This document shows, piece after piece, positions 26,390-33,760 of a stretch of DNA of 64,000 nucleotides (position 1 is the stretch's first letter; every line of letters begins with the position of its first letter). A program made the position numbers and the translations under genes. This DNA is from Phormidium ambiguum IAM M-71. Lineage in GTDB: Bacteria > Cyanobacteriota > Cyanobacteriia > Cyanobacteriales > Aerosakkonemataceae. The notes beneath the pieces were generated by a model that was not told where the DNA came from, ran no database searches, and saw only the letters and a list, made by a program, of their open reading frames with translations. The stretch spans positions 1 through 64,000 of the forward strand of contig NZ_MRCE01000002.1 in NCBI RefSeq assembly GCF_001904725.1. The letters run 5' to 3'.

Positions 26390-26737
26390 CTATCCCGCTA
26401 CTTGTTCGATGATTTGCCAACTGCGATAGCCAACGATCGCTTGATTTACCAGTTGAAACATTTGATGGCAGTGGTTCTCAACTTGTAAAGGCAATTCTTC
26501 GTTTTTAACCACCAAAGTCATTTTAGTTTCCTTCTCAGTTGACGTAGTGCGATCGATCAGAATTTCTACGCTAGCGAGTTTGGAAAAAGAAACCTTCCCA
26601 GGAATTTCCCGCGCCATAATATATTCCCCTGTATCGTAGGTGATTTCTAAAGGACAAGATTTCAAAACTTCTACCACCAATGTTCCAATGCGTGGGAAGG
26701 GAAGGCCAATTGTGTAGGAGCTAGTGTAACGAGCCAT
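26390..26737 (-). CDS. Conserved hypothetical protein
   Basis: 115 residues from ATG 26737, where GGAGG lies 5 bases upstream. The sequence MARYTSSYTIGLPFPRIGTL suggests a beta-rich protein; the middle, GEYIMAREIPGKVSFSKLAS, and the end, VNQAIVGYRSWQIIEQVAG, give no known motif. The length and composition fit a conserved cyanobacterial small protein of unknown role. It is convergent to the FHA gene and divergent from tmk. A short perfect palindrome at 26336-26352 (CCGATCGA-T-TCGATCGG) separates it from the FHA gene. Confidence 0.6.
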   Translation of the reverse strand: MARYTSSYTIGLPFPRIGTLVVEVLKSCPLEITYDTGEYIMAREIPGKVSFSKLASVEILIDRTTSTEKETKMTLVVKNEELPLQVENHCHQMFQLVNQAIVGYRSWQIIEQVAG

Positions 26738-26875
26738 CAATTCCTCCGGCTTTTGTTTTCAAGACCCTCCTATAATACCTAACCTTTGTGGAGACTAAAG
26801 ATATGTTTTGACCCTCTTTTGCCAAGATTGTGGTTCTGCTATGACTGTCTTTAAATTATTTTCACATTTAGGAAA

Positions 26876-27610
26876 ATGGGTCAAGGAAATCAGCAAGAGA
26901 TCGCAAAAATTTCCGAGTTTTCACAGACTGCTTGTTTGCAGCCTGGTAAACTAATTGTTTTTGAGGGAGTAGAGGGTTGTGGTAAAACAACGCAGTTGCG
27001 ACGACTGCGTGACTGGTTGACAGAAAGTGGTTGGGGAAATTTTCTCAGAGAGCAGATTCAGGCTGAACCAGTAATGGTGACGCGAGAACCAGGGGGGACA
27101 AATTTAGGTTTAGAGTTGCGGCGCTTGTTGCTCGAACCAGGGAAAGAAACGGCAATTCAGCAGAGAACTGAATTGTTGTTATACGCTGCGGATAGAGCTC
27201 AGCACGTTGAGGAGTTGTTAAAGCCGAATTTACTCAAGGGTGTGGTAATTTTGTGCGATCGCTTTACCGATTCTACGATCGCCTATCAAGGTTACGGTCG
27301 CGGAATTAATTTATCTTTAATTTCCCAACTTAACCAAATAGCCACCAATGGCTTAGAAAGCGATTTAACAATTTGGCTAGATATCGATGTCGAAATCGGT
27401 TTAGCCCGAAAACGCAAACAAGGCGAAATCACTTTAATGGAACAAGCCAATTTAGCTTTCCACCGCCGAGTACAGCAAGGTTTTACCGAATTAGCCAAAG
27501 CTCACCCGCAGCGAATAATCACAGTAGATGCCAACCAAAATCAAGATTCAATAGCACAACAAATCCAAAAGATTTTAAACGAAAAACTAACCAAATGGTA
27601 CAACCATTAA
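26876..27610 (+). CDS. tmk: Thymidylate kinase
   Basis: 244 residues, about 30 longer than usual because of an N-terminal extension before LIVFEGVEGCGKTTQLRRL, the P-loop. Other family elements: VTREPGGTNLGLELRRLLL, the dTMP-binding LCDRFTDSTIAYQGYGRG and the LID-type region WLDIDVEIGLARKRKQGE. It phosphorylates dTMP to dTDP. The first 23 residues (MGQGNQQEIAKISEFSQTAC...) are not part of the core fold, and no alternative ATG lies between them and the P-loop. It is followed by holB after a repeat-filled 235-base gap; tmk-holB linkage is common in bacteria. Confidence 0.95.
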   Translation: MGQGNQQEIAKISEFSQTACLQPGKLIVFEGVEGCGKTTQLRRLRDWLTESGWGNFLREQIQAEPVMVTREPGGTNLGLELRRLLLEPGKETAIQQRTELLLYAADRAQHVEELLKPNLLKGVVILCDRFTDSTIAYQGYGRGINLSLISQLNQIATNGLESDLTIWLDIDVEIGLARKRKQGEITLMEQANLAFHRRVQQGFTELAKAHPQRIITVDANQNQDSIAQQIQKILNEKLTKWYNH

Positions 27611-27627
27611 ATTTTATATTGTCATCG

Positions 27628-27799
27628 TTGTAGGGGCGGGTTTAGCAGCTAAATCTTGCATCTCATACCAATTTTCTGTAAAATTGCGCTTAAATCATAG
27701 CCCCTCCCCGTTTACGGGGAGGGGTTTGGGGTGGGGTTAATTAAGTACATCTTTATAGAGAATCGGTATCATACTCAATATTTCAACAAAACCCGCCCT
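27628..27799. repeat. Nested repeat composite between tmk and holB
   Basis: Outer layer: TTGTAGGGGCGGGTTTAG on the left and AAAACCCGCCC on the right, the same ends as the element at 57123-57274. Inside it, 27665-27769 is a 105-base MITE-like unit with ends ATACCAATTTTCTGTAAA and TTTATAGAGAATCGGTAT. Inside that, 27700-27738 is the GC-rich palindrome also found within the helicase gene. The layers show successive insertions. Confidence 0.7.
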
Positions 27800-27845
27800 T
27801 CTAAATATTTAAAAACCATTAAATTTAATACCATATAAGATTTGA

Positions 27846-28805
27846 ATGGAATTCTTTCAGCAAATTATAGGCCAAGAAAAAGCGATAGAACTACTCAAAC
27901 AAGTAGTAGCCCAAAACCGCATTGCACCAGCTTATTTATTTACTGGCTCTGATGGAATTGGACGCAGTTTAACCGCTAGCTGTTTTATTGAATTAATCTT
28001 TTATAATTCCCTACCTGCTGAAAAAAGAGCCGAAAAAAGTGTTGCCATCAAAAAACGAATTCAACTAAGAAATCACCCCGATTTGCTTTGGGTAGAACCA
28101 ACATATTTACACAATGGAGAAAGAATTTCCGCCGCCGAAGCAGCAGAAAAAGGCGTAAAACGCAAAGCACCACCCCAAATTCGCTTAGAACAAATCCGCG
28201 AAATTAGCCAATTTTTAGGTCGTCCACCATTAGAATCTTCTCGCAGTTTTGTCGTCATTGAACAAGCCGAAAGTATGGCAGAAGCCGCCGCTAATGGTTT
28301 ATTAAAAACCTTAGAAGAACCGGGAAAAGCCACAATAATTTTAATTGCTCCAGCAGTGGAATCTTTATTACCAACTTTAATTTCTCGCTGTCAAAGAATC
28401 CCTTTTAATCGTTTAAATCCAGCAGCAATGGAACAAGTATTAACTCAAACTGGAAACCAAGAAATTTTACAACATCCCGAAGTTTTAGCCTTAGCTGGAG
28501 GAAGTCCGGGAGAAGCAATTTTTTCATGGCAACAATTACAAGCAATTCCCGAAGAGTTGTTAAATAAAATTAGAGAATTACCGAAAACTTTACGCCAAGC
28601 TTTAGACTTAGCCAGAGATATCGATAAAGATTTAGATACAGAAGCGCAACTTTGGTTAGCAGATTATTTACAGCAGTATTATTGGCAAAGGTTTGAGCAT
28701 CGGGGGATGATTGAAAAGTTAGAAAAAGCGAAAAAATTCTTACAAAAATATGCTCAACCCAGATTAGTTTGGGAAGTAACTTTTATGGAGATGCGAACAT
28801 TGTAA
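27846..28805 (+). CDS. holB: DNA polymerase III subunit delta prime
   Basis: 319 residues. The clamp-loader AAA+ fold is shown by IIGQEKAIELLKQVVAQNRI, the P-loop-like AYLFTGSDGIGRSLTASCF, SRSFVVIEQAESMAEAAANG, and LLKTLEEPGKATIILIAPA with sensor 1 near SLLPTLISRCQRIPF. The P-loop lacks the normal lysine (GSDGIGRS), as expected for delta prime, which does not hydrolyse ATP. The usual zinc-binding cysteines are absent, which I recall as normal for cyanobacterial copies. It helps load the sliding clamp. It follows tmk; no gene overlaps. Confidence 0.92.
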   Translation: MEFFQQIIGQEKAIELLKQVVAQNRIAPAYLFTGSDGIGRSLTASCFIELIFYNSLPAEKRAEKSVAIKKRIQLRNHPDLLWVEPTYLHNGERISAAEAAEKGVKRKAPPQIRLEQIREISQFLGRPPLESSRSFVVIEQAESMAEAAANGLLKTLEEPGKATIILIAPAVESLLPTLISRCQRIPFNRLNPAAMEQVLTQTGNQEILQHPEVLALAGGSPGEAIFSWQQLQAIPEELLNKIRELPKTLRQALDLARDIDKDLDTEAQLWLADYLQQYYWQRFEHRGMIEKLEKAKKFLQKYAQPRLVWEVTFMEMRTL

Positions 28806-29009
28806 TTTAAATTTCGCTCCTGAACAATTTAAAAAGTAAAAGCATATTTTAAATTTCTGGTATTAATTATAAGTAATAAAGCTTATTTTAAGGGTATTTG
28901 GTTAAAAGGCTAAATACGAATAAATACGGTTGATATTATTAACTCAAAAGGCTGATCCTATTAGTTAGTGGAGTAAAATAACTTATTTTAAATTTTGAGG
29001 TACTAGGTA

Positions 29010-30374
29010 ATGCTGCTAGCAGATTGGAGTAATATTTTAGACAAAATCCTTCCTGATGAATGCGTAGAGCAAGTTATTTGTAATCAATTTGTAGAGCCTC
29101 TTCTGGAAGCTCTGGGCTTTAATGCACAAGAGCGTCGTCCCCAGTTTAAGACAGGTAACAGTGCAGATAAAGTAGATTTTGCCGCTCGTTACAACAAGGA
29201 TAATGACATCTTTTTTAACTCTCAGGTTAATCCTTATTTACTTGTTGAAGTGAAAGCAAGAGCGACTGGTGCTGGCAATAAAATAAACTTAGCAGAAGAT
29301 ACACCTCAATATTTAGCTACTAGACAGCAAATTAAAAAGTACCTGCTTGCCCCTAACTGTCAAACAGCCCAATGGGGAATTATTACTAATGGAGTTCATA
29401 TTCAACTATTTAGGAGACATGGTAGGGTTGTAATTCCAGCAACTAATAATGAAATAATTAAAAAAGATAATATTACAGATATCATCACTAAAATTAAGAA
29501 TTTGATTGAAAATCCACCAAAAGCTTTAACTATTTGTGTATACAATAACAAGGGCGGCGTAGGAAAAACAACAACCACTATTAATTTAGCAGCTATCTTA
29601 AAGAAGGAACATAAAAAAGTTCTTTTAGTTGATTTTGATTCTCAAAGAGATTTAACCAAAAGCCTGAAATTAGAAGTAGGAAGTGTTAGTTTATTTGATT
29701 GCCTTACAGATAAAAATCTAGATGTACGTAAGACAGTTGTTCCTTTTAGTCCTGTCGGAAAAAAAGGTAAGCCTGTGCATCTTTTCGATGTTATTCCGTC
29801 TGATATTAGAATGGAAAAATATACAGATACTAATGTTGCTGCGACAATTCAAAAAGGATCGGCAAGATTGCGGTATTTACTCAAAAACTTTCTTTATGAT
29901 TATGATTACATAATCATCGATTGTCCTACACAGTGGTTATTTTTTAGTCAAAGTAGTATTTACGCTTCTGATGTAATTCTTATTCCAACCAAACATAATG
30001 GATCGACATCTCTATATAATGCAGCCAGAGTAATTAAAGAATTTATTCCTGAAGTTAAGAAAGCTAGAAGTGATGGAGGGCCAATGGCGCTACCTATATT
30101 TTTTAATGGCGAGAAGATAACAGATCCTCAACTCAAATTAACTAATGGAGAAATCGAAAAAATTATTATTCAAGCAAAACAATCTGGTGTGAATTTGTTA
30201 CCTTATTACTGGCCAAAAGCTACGCCAGGAAATGTTGATAAAACTATCTTTAGTATTCCCAGTTATGCAACTGTTGCTAATGCAGTTTTCTCTCACGTTC
30301 CAGCAGTTCTATTAAATGCTACTGTTGAGCAGCACTATCTTGGTTTTGCTAAGGAGTATTTCTTATATGGGTAA
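29010..30374 (+). CDS. HsdR-N-like PD-(D/E)XK domain fused to ParA ATPase
   Basis: 454 residues in two parts. Residues about 10-165 resemble the N-terminal nuclease domain of type I restriction enzymes and related PD-(D/E)XK folds: Asp 56 in KVDFAARYN, then Glu 80 and Lys 82 in YLLVEVKARA, and the following TRQQIKKYL and WGIITNGVHIQLFRR. Residues about 172-454 form a ParA/MinD-type ATPase with deviant Walker A NNKGGVGKTTTTINLA (Lys 181, Lys 186), VLLVDFDSQRDLT and YDYIIIDCP. The gene is AT-rich, has a GAGG about 9 bases before the ATG, and overlaps the ParB-like gene by 8 bases. ParA normally moves DNA with ParB; fusion to a nuclease-like domain suggests a defence or mobile-element role, which is inference. 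Confidence 0.85.
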   Translation: MLLADWSNILDKILPDECVEQVICNQFVEPLLEALGFNAQERRPQFKTGNSADKVDFAARYNKDNDIFFNSQVNPYLLVEVKARATGAGNKINLAEDTPQYLATRQQIKKYLLAPNCQTAQWGIITNGVHIQLFRRHGRVVIPATNNEIIKKDNITDIITKIKNLIENPPKALTICVYNNKGGVGKTTTTINLAAILKKEHKKVLLVDFDSQRDLTKSLKLEVGSVSLFDCLTDKNLDVRKTVVPFSPVGKKGKPVHLFDVIPSDIRMEKYTDTNVAATIQKGSARLRYLLKNFLYDYDYIIIDCPTQWLFFSQSSIYASDVILIPTKHNGSTSLYNAARVIKEFIPEVKKARSDGGPMALPIFFNGEKITDPQLKLTNGEIEKIIIQAKQSGVNLLPYYWPKATPGNVDKTIFSIPSYATVANAVFSHVPAVLLNATVEQHYLGFAKEYFLYG

Positions 30375-31167
30375 ATTTGATGATGTAGGTAAGCTAATGT
30401 ACTTGCCTCTAGAAGAAATTAAAGCTGATGATCAATCTTATGAGTCAGATTTTATTATCTCCGCAGCAGCAGAGGCAGTTTTGCAAGCTGGTGGACGAAA
30501 TTGGATTCCTGTAATTGTCAAAGAAACAAGCGATAGTAAATATCAAGTAGTTAGTAATTACTTTATTTACGCAGTTGCTCAAAAAGCAGAGTTAGAGCGA
30601 GTTTGGTGTATTGTAATTGAACCCGATGACAAAAGCATCGAACAGGCTAAAATTCTGGCAAGGGAAACTACTCCTAAAGTCAACTTATCTGTAGCTACAA
30701 GAGAAACTATATTAGCTGCATTGAGATACTTAATTTCTGAACCTGGTAGCGTTTTGAAAGGGGTAGATCCTGTTATTGCAGCCAATAAAATATCAGAAGC
30801 AAAAAGGGAAACTTGGTCAAACTTTAACGCTATTACGACCTTAAGGTGTGGAATTACTAAGGGCAAAAAGTTAGATGCACTTTCTAACGTCTTCTTTCTT
30901 TCACCATCAAAACCTTCTGAACTAACTCCACCAGCACCAGAAATTATAAATATTAAACGTGCATCAAGAGATGAAATTTTTAGCAGTTTGAGCTATTTAT
31001 CGAAATACAAAATTGGTGGTTTTGAAGCGATCGATCCCGATCGCGCAGCAGATGTGATCTTTACCGCAAGTAAAAGTAAGTGGAAAAGCTTAAATCCTAT
31101 TACTAAACTGGAATGTGGGATTGATGCTGCTAAAATTAAGACACTAAAAACTGTATTTAGCCTCTAA
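30367..31167 (+). CDS. ParB-like protein with two C-terminal repeats
   Basis: 266 residues from ATG 30367, which has AAGGAG 9 bases upstream inside the ParA gene. Residues about 10-100 have a ParB/Srx-like shape (LMYLPLEEIKADDQ, WIPVIVKETSDSKYQVVSNY, then IYAVAQKAELERVWCIVIE), but the catalytic-like GERR box of ParB reads SNYFI, so CTP-switch function is doubtful. Residues 109-178 and 198-266 are two copies of a about 69-residue repeat, from R-E-T-I-L-A-A-L-R-Y-L to L-D-A-L-S-N-V-F and from R-D-E-I-F-S-S-L-S-Y-L to I-K-T-L-K-T-V-F. The linker is proline-rich. The repeats are likely helical DNA- or protein-binding units. Translationally coupled to the ParA fusion. Confidence 0.75.
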   Translation: MGKFDDVGKLMYLPLEEIKADDQSYESDFIISAAAEAVLQAGGRNWIPVIVKETSDSKYQVVSNYFIYAVAQKAELERVWCIVIEPDDKSIEQAKILARETTPKVNLSVATRETILAALRYLISEPGSVLKGVDPVIAANKISEAKRETWSNFNAITTLRCGITKGKKLDALSNVFFLSPSKPSELTPPAPEIINIKRASRDEIFSSLSYLSKYKIGGFEAIDPDRAADVIFTASKSKWKSLNPITKLECGIDAAKIKTLKTVFSL

Positions 31168-31180
31168 AAAATAACCCGTA

Positions 31181-32062
31181 ATGATTAATAAAAAATATTG
31201 GTTATTACTTAGTTTTGCGATCGCACTCTCCACCACCCCATTCCTGATAACTGAAAGAACACAGCAGAGTGCGGTAACAGCCCAAACTCCCCCAACCACA
31301 GCTAATTTACCCAAACAACCCTTTTTGCCCACACCTGGCTGGTTAGGGTTAGCCACAGTTGCAGGCGGGGGAAAGCAACAATACCCCTGGTCGCCAGCGC
31401 ACCCAAACGGGCAAGCAGTCATCGTTTCTGATACCGAAGCTTGGGCGAAAGTCAAAGCAGGTACTCCTTTGGTCGCAGTTGCCCCAAATTTCAAACAAAA
31501 AGTAACATTCCTGCGTTCTTCTGAGGAACGCTACGGCTGTGATGGCGTTCCTACAGCAATGGCAGCTTTTTCTGCACCTAAAAGACCTCCTGAAGGCCCT
31601 GTTTGGCTGTTACCGGAACGGGATGCCCAAACAGCTACGGCTATCGCAGTGCAAAAATTGCCTATAGCCCAAGTTCCAGCCAATTTGTTACCCAGACCTT
31701 TGCCGAACAACAGCGAAGTTCGGGCTTGGAAAGCAGGTTCAATTATTATTTTGCAGCGCAAAGAAAGCGCACATAAAGTGAAGATGACTGTTGCTAAAAA
31801 TTCGCAAGTTATCTTCACTCAAATGCAAGAAAAATACTTTTTTAATAATGGTGAACCTCGACCACCTCTCAACTTGGCTACTGCCAAAGGTGAACCGGGA
31901 ATTTCGGAACCAATAGGCGTATTTCAGTTGAAACCGGGGGTTACTCCAACAATTGTTTTTTGGGTTCCTGGTTATGAGGGAAATGGTTTTACTATTCTGG
32001 CTTCTGATGGTCAAAAAATGAAGGAGTATGAAGGCGCAAGTTTGTATTTTTGCGGTTATTAA
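31181..32062 (+). CDS. Secreted hypothetical protein
   Basis: 293 residues. The N-terminus has a signal peptide (KKYWLLLSFAIALSTTPFLI), with probable cleavage near TVTAQ or shortly before. The mature part begins with a Pro/Thr stretch, then PTPGWLGLATVAGGGKQQYP and a beta-rich body, with a typical end FTILASDGQKMKEYEGASLY. Two cysteines remain (CDGVPTAMAAF and the C-terminal YFCGY), possibly a disulfide. No known family. It starts 13 bases after the ParB-like gene, which suggests read-through, but its composition is closer to the core genome, and a promoter could lie inside the ParB-like gene. Confidence 0.6.
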   Translation: MINKKYWLLLSFAIALSTTPFLITERTQQSAVTAQTPPTTANLPKQPFLPTPGWLGLATVAGGGKQQYPWSPAHPNGQAVIVSDTEAWAKVKAGTPLVAVAPNFKQKVTFLRSSEERYGCDGVPTAMAAFSAPKRPPEGPVWLLPERDAQTATAIAVQKLPIAQVPANLLPRPLPNNSEVRAWKAGSIIILQRKESAHKVKMTVAKNSQVIFTQMQEKYFFNNGEPRPPLNLATAKGEPGISEPIGVFQLKPGVTPTIVFWVPGYEGNGFTILASDGQKMKEYEGASLYFCGY

Positions 32063-32242
32063 AATAGTTATTTACACAAAAACCCCCTAAAAACTGTGTT
32101 TAGCCTTAAAAAACTTATAGCCGGAATGGTGCGTTACGTTGCACTTTTCTTAAATGCCGCAGGCTATACGCACCCTACGAACTTCTTCCTTTGCGGTCTA
32201 TAGCGCTATCGCGCATGGCTTCGCTAGTGCGTCCTTTGCGGT

Positions 32243-33451
32243 TCAATTCTCTTCAATTCCCACCGCTTCAGAAATATTCGACAAACCCCGTTCTTCTAAC
32301 TTTACCAACAACCCTTCTAAAATGCGCTCGATCATAAAAGGGCCTTGGTAAATCCAACCAGTGTAGGTTTGTAATAAACAAGCCCCAGCAGTAATTTTTT
32401 CCCAAGCATCATCAGCGGTAAAAATGCCGCCGACACCCATAATGGGTAATTTTCCTTGAGTTTCTTTTCTAATAAAACGGATTACTTGGGTCGATCGCGC
32501 TTTCAAAGGCGCACCACTAATCCCCCCAGGTTCATCTTTAATATAATTTCCGGTTTCCCGTAAAATTTCGGTTTTTAAACCCTCGCGGCTGATAGTAGTA
32601 TTAGTAGCGATAATTCCTGCCAAATTATGGGATAAAGTAACATCTAAAACATCCAAAATTGCATCCCATTCCAAATCAGGCGCGATTTTGACTAGAATTG
32701 GCTTATTAGCATTGTGATTTTCTTGTTGCAAAGCAGACAAAATCGCACTTAGCATCGGTGCATCCTGAAGAGTTCTTAAACCTGGAGTATTGGGAGAGGA
32801 GACATTAACCACAAAGTAATCGCCCAAATCTTTTAACAGGCGAAAACTACCCAGGTAATCTGCGGCTGCTTCTTCCAGTGGTGTTACCTTAGACTTACCG
32901 AGATTAATTCCTACGGGTATCGAACGCGGTTGTCTTTGTAAAGCTGCGGTGAGTGCGGTTGCCATTGCTGCGGCACCATCGTTATTAAAACCCATACGGT
33001 TGAGTGCGGCATAATCTGCCAACAGGCGAAACAAGCGCGGTGTCGGGTTTCCCGGTTGCGGGTGCAGGGTGACAGTACCCAATTCGGCGTAGCCAAAACC
33101 AAAGCTTGACCACACGCCTGATGCCACACCATTCTTGTCAAATCCAGCTGCTAATCCCATAGGGTTCTTAAACACCACAGATTGGGGAATAATAACTGAA
33201 GACCCAGAAATTGGAGAGGAATCCGATCTAGTCCCGGTTTGATTTGGGGAATCCCAAAGTGTTTGTTCTAGGCGTGCATCTGCGATCGAAAAATTTTGTT
33301 GTAGTTGGTTGAGTATCCAGCTATTCAGGGGGCGATCGGTATGACAATCCAACCAAGTACAAATTTGCATAAATTGCTTATGCAAAAATTCTGGATCGGT
33401 TTTTAATCCAGAAAATACAATGGGGCGTAAAACTGATTGATAAATGTCCAA
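32243..33451 (-). CDS. pyrD: Dihydroorotate dehydrogenase (quinone)
   Basis: 402 residues of the class 2 (membrane-linked, quinone-reducing) type. It shows the N-terminal helix region (DIYQSVLRPIVFSGL), FKNPMGLAAGFDKNGVASGV, ELGTVTLHPQPGNPTPRLFR, the FMN/substrate segment NRMGFNNDGA, NVSSPNTPGLRTLQ with the catalytic serine, and ATNTTISREGL. The end, GPFMIERILEGLLVKLEERG, is standard. The residue range between about 40 and 80 is longer than in E. coli PyrD. The apparent start is TTG 33451, with no better one upstream. It oxidises dihydroorotate in the fourth pyrimidine step, downstream of pyrC, which lies 15 kb away. Confidence 0.95.
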   Translation of the reverse strand: MDIYQSVLRPIVFSGLKTDPEFLHKQFMQICTWLDCHTDRPLNSWILNQLQQNFSIADARLEQTLWDSPNQTGTRSDSSPISGSSVIIPQSVVFKNPMGLAAGFDKNGVASGVWSSFGFGYAELGTVTLHPQPGNPTPRLFRLLADYAALNRMGFNNDGAAAMATALTAALQRQPRSIPVGINLGKSKVTPLEEAAADYLGSFRLLKDLGDYFVVNVSSPNTPGLRTLQDAPMLSAILSALQQENHNANKPILVKIAPDLEWDAILDVLDVTLSHNLAGIIATNTTISREGLKTEILRETGNYIKDEPGGISGAPLKARSTQVIRFIRKETQGKLPIMGVGGIFTADDAWEKITAGACLLQTYTGWIYQGPFMIERILEGLLVKLEERGLSNISEAVGIEEN

Positions 33452-33760
33452 AGCTATTAAGTAGTAGATACTAAGTGGTAGAGGTAGGTAAGTTGATTTT
33501 ACCTGTTACCTTGGGAACTGGGTAGTACTCAGTTGTTGTACCAAGTAGGAAAACCTTGGGCAATTTAAAGGAAAGAAAAAAGTAAAAATTTTTTCTTTTT
33601 ATTCCGATCCTTTAACTTTTGACCTGACAGCACCTTATAGTTAATTAACTGGTGCGATTATAGGAGTTTCCTGCTAATCACTGTCCACCACCTCTTTAAG
33701 CTAATTACCTAATTACTAACCTATTACCAACTACCCATTACCCAACGGGAGTGACAGTAA
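33452..33760. other. pyrD / GAF-protein divergent intergenic region
   Basis: 309 bases of AT-rich sequence with short repeats such as TTACCTAATTACTAACC. No gene or hairpin supported. It should hold the promoters of both flanking genes. Confidence 0.4.

Noticed and set aside
32154-32351. 65-residue frame at the end of pyrD
   Set aside because: Overlaps pyrD and consists largely of repeat-type DNA (CGCTATCGCGCATGGCTTCG).
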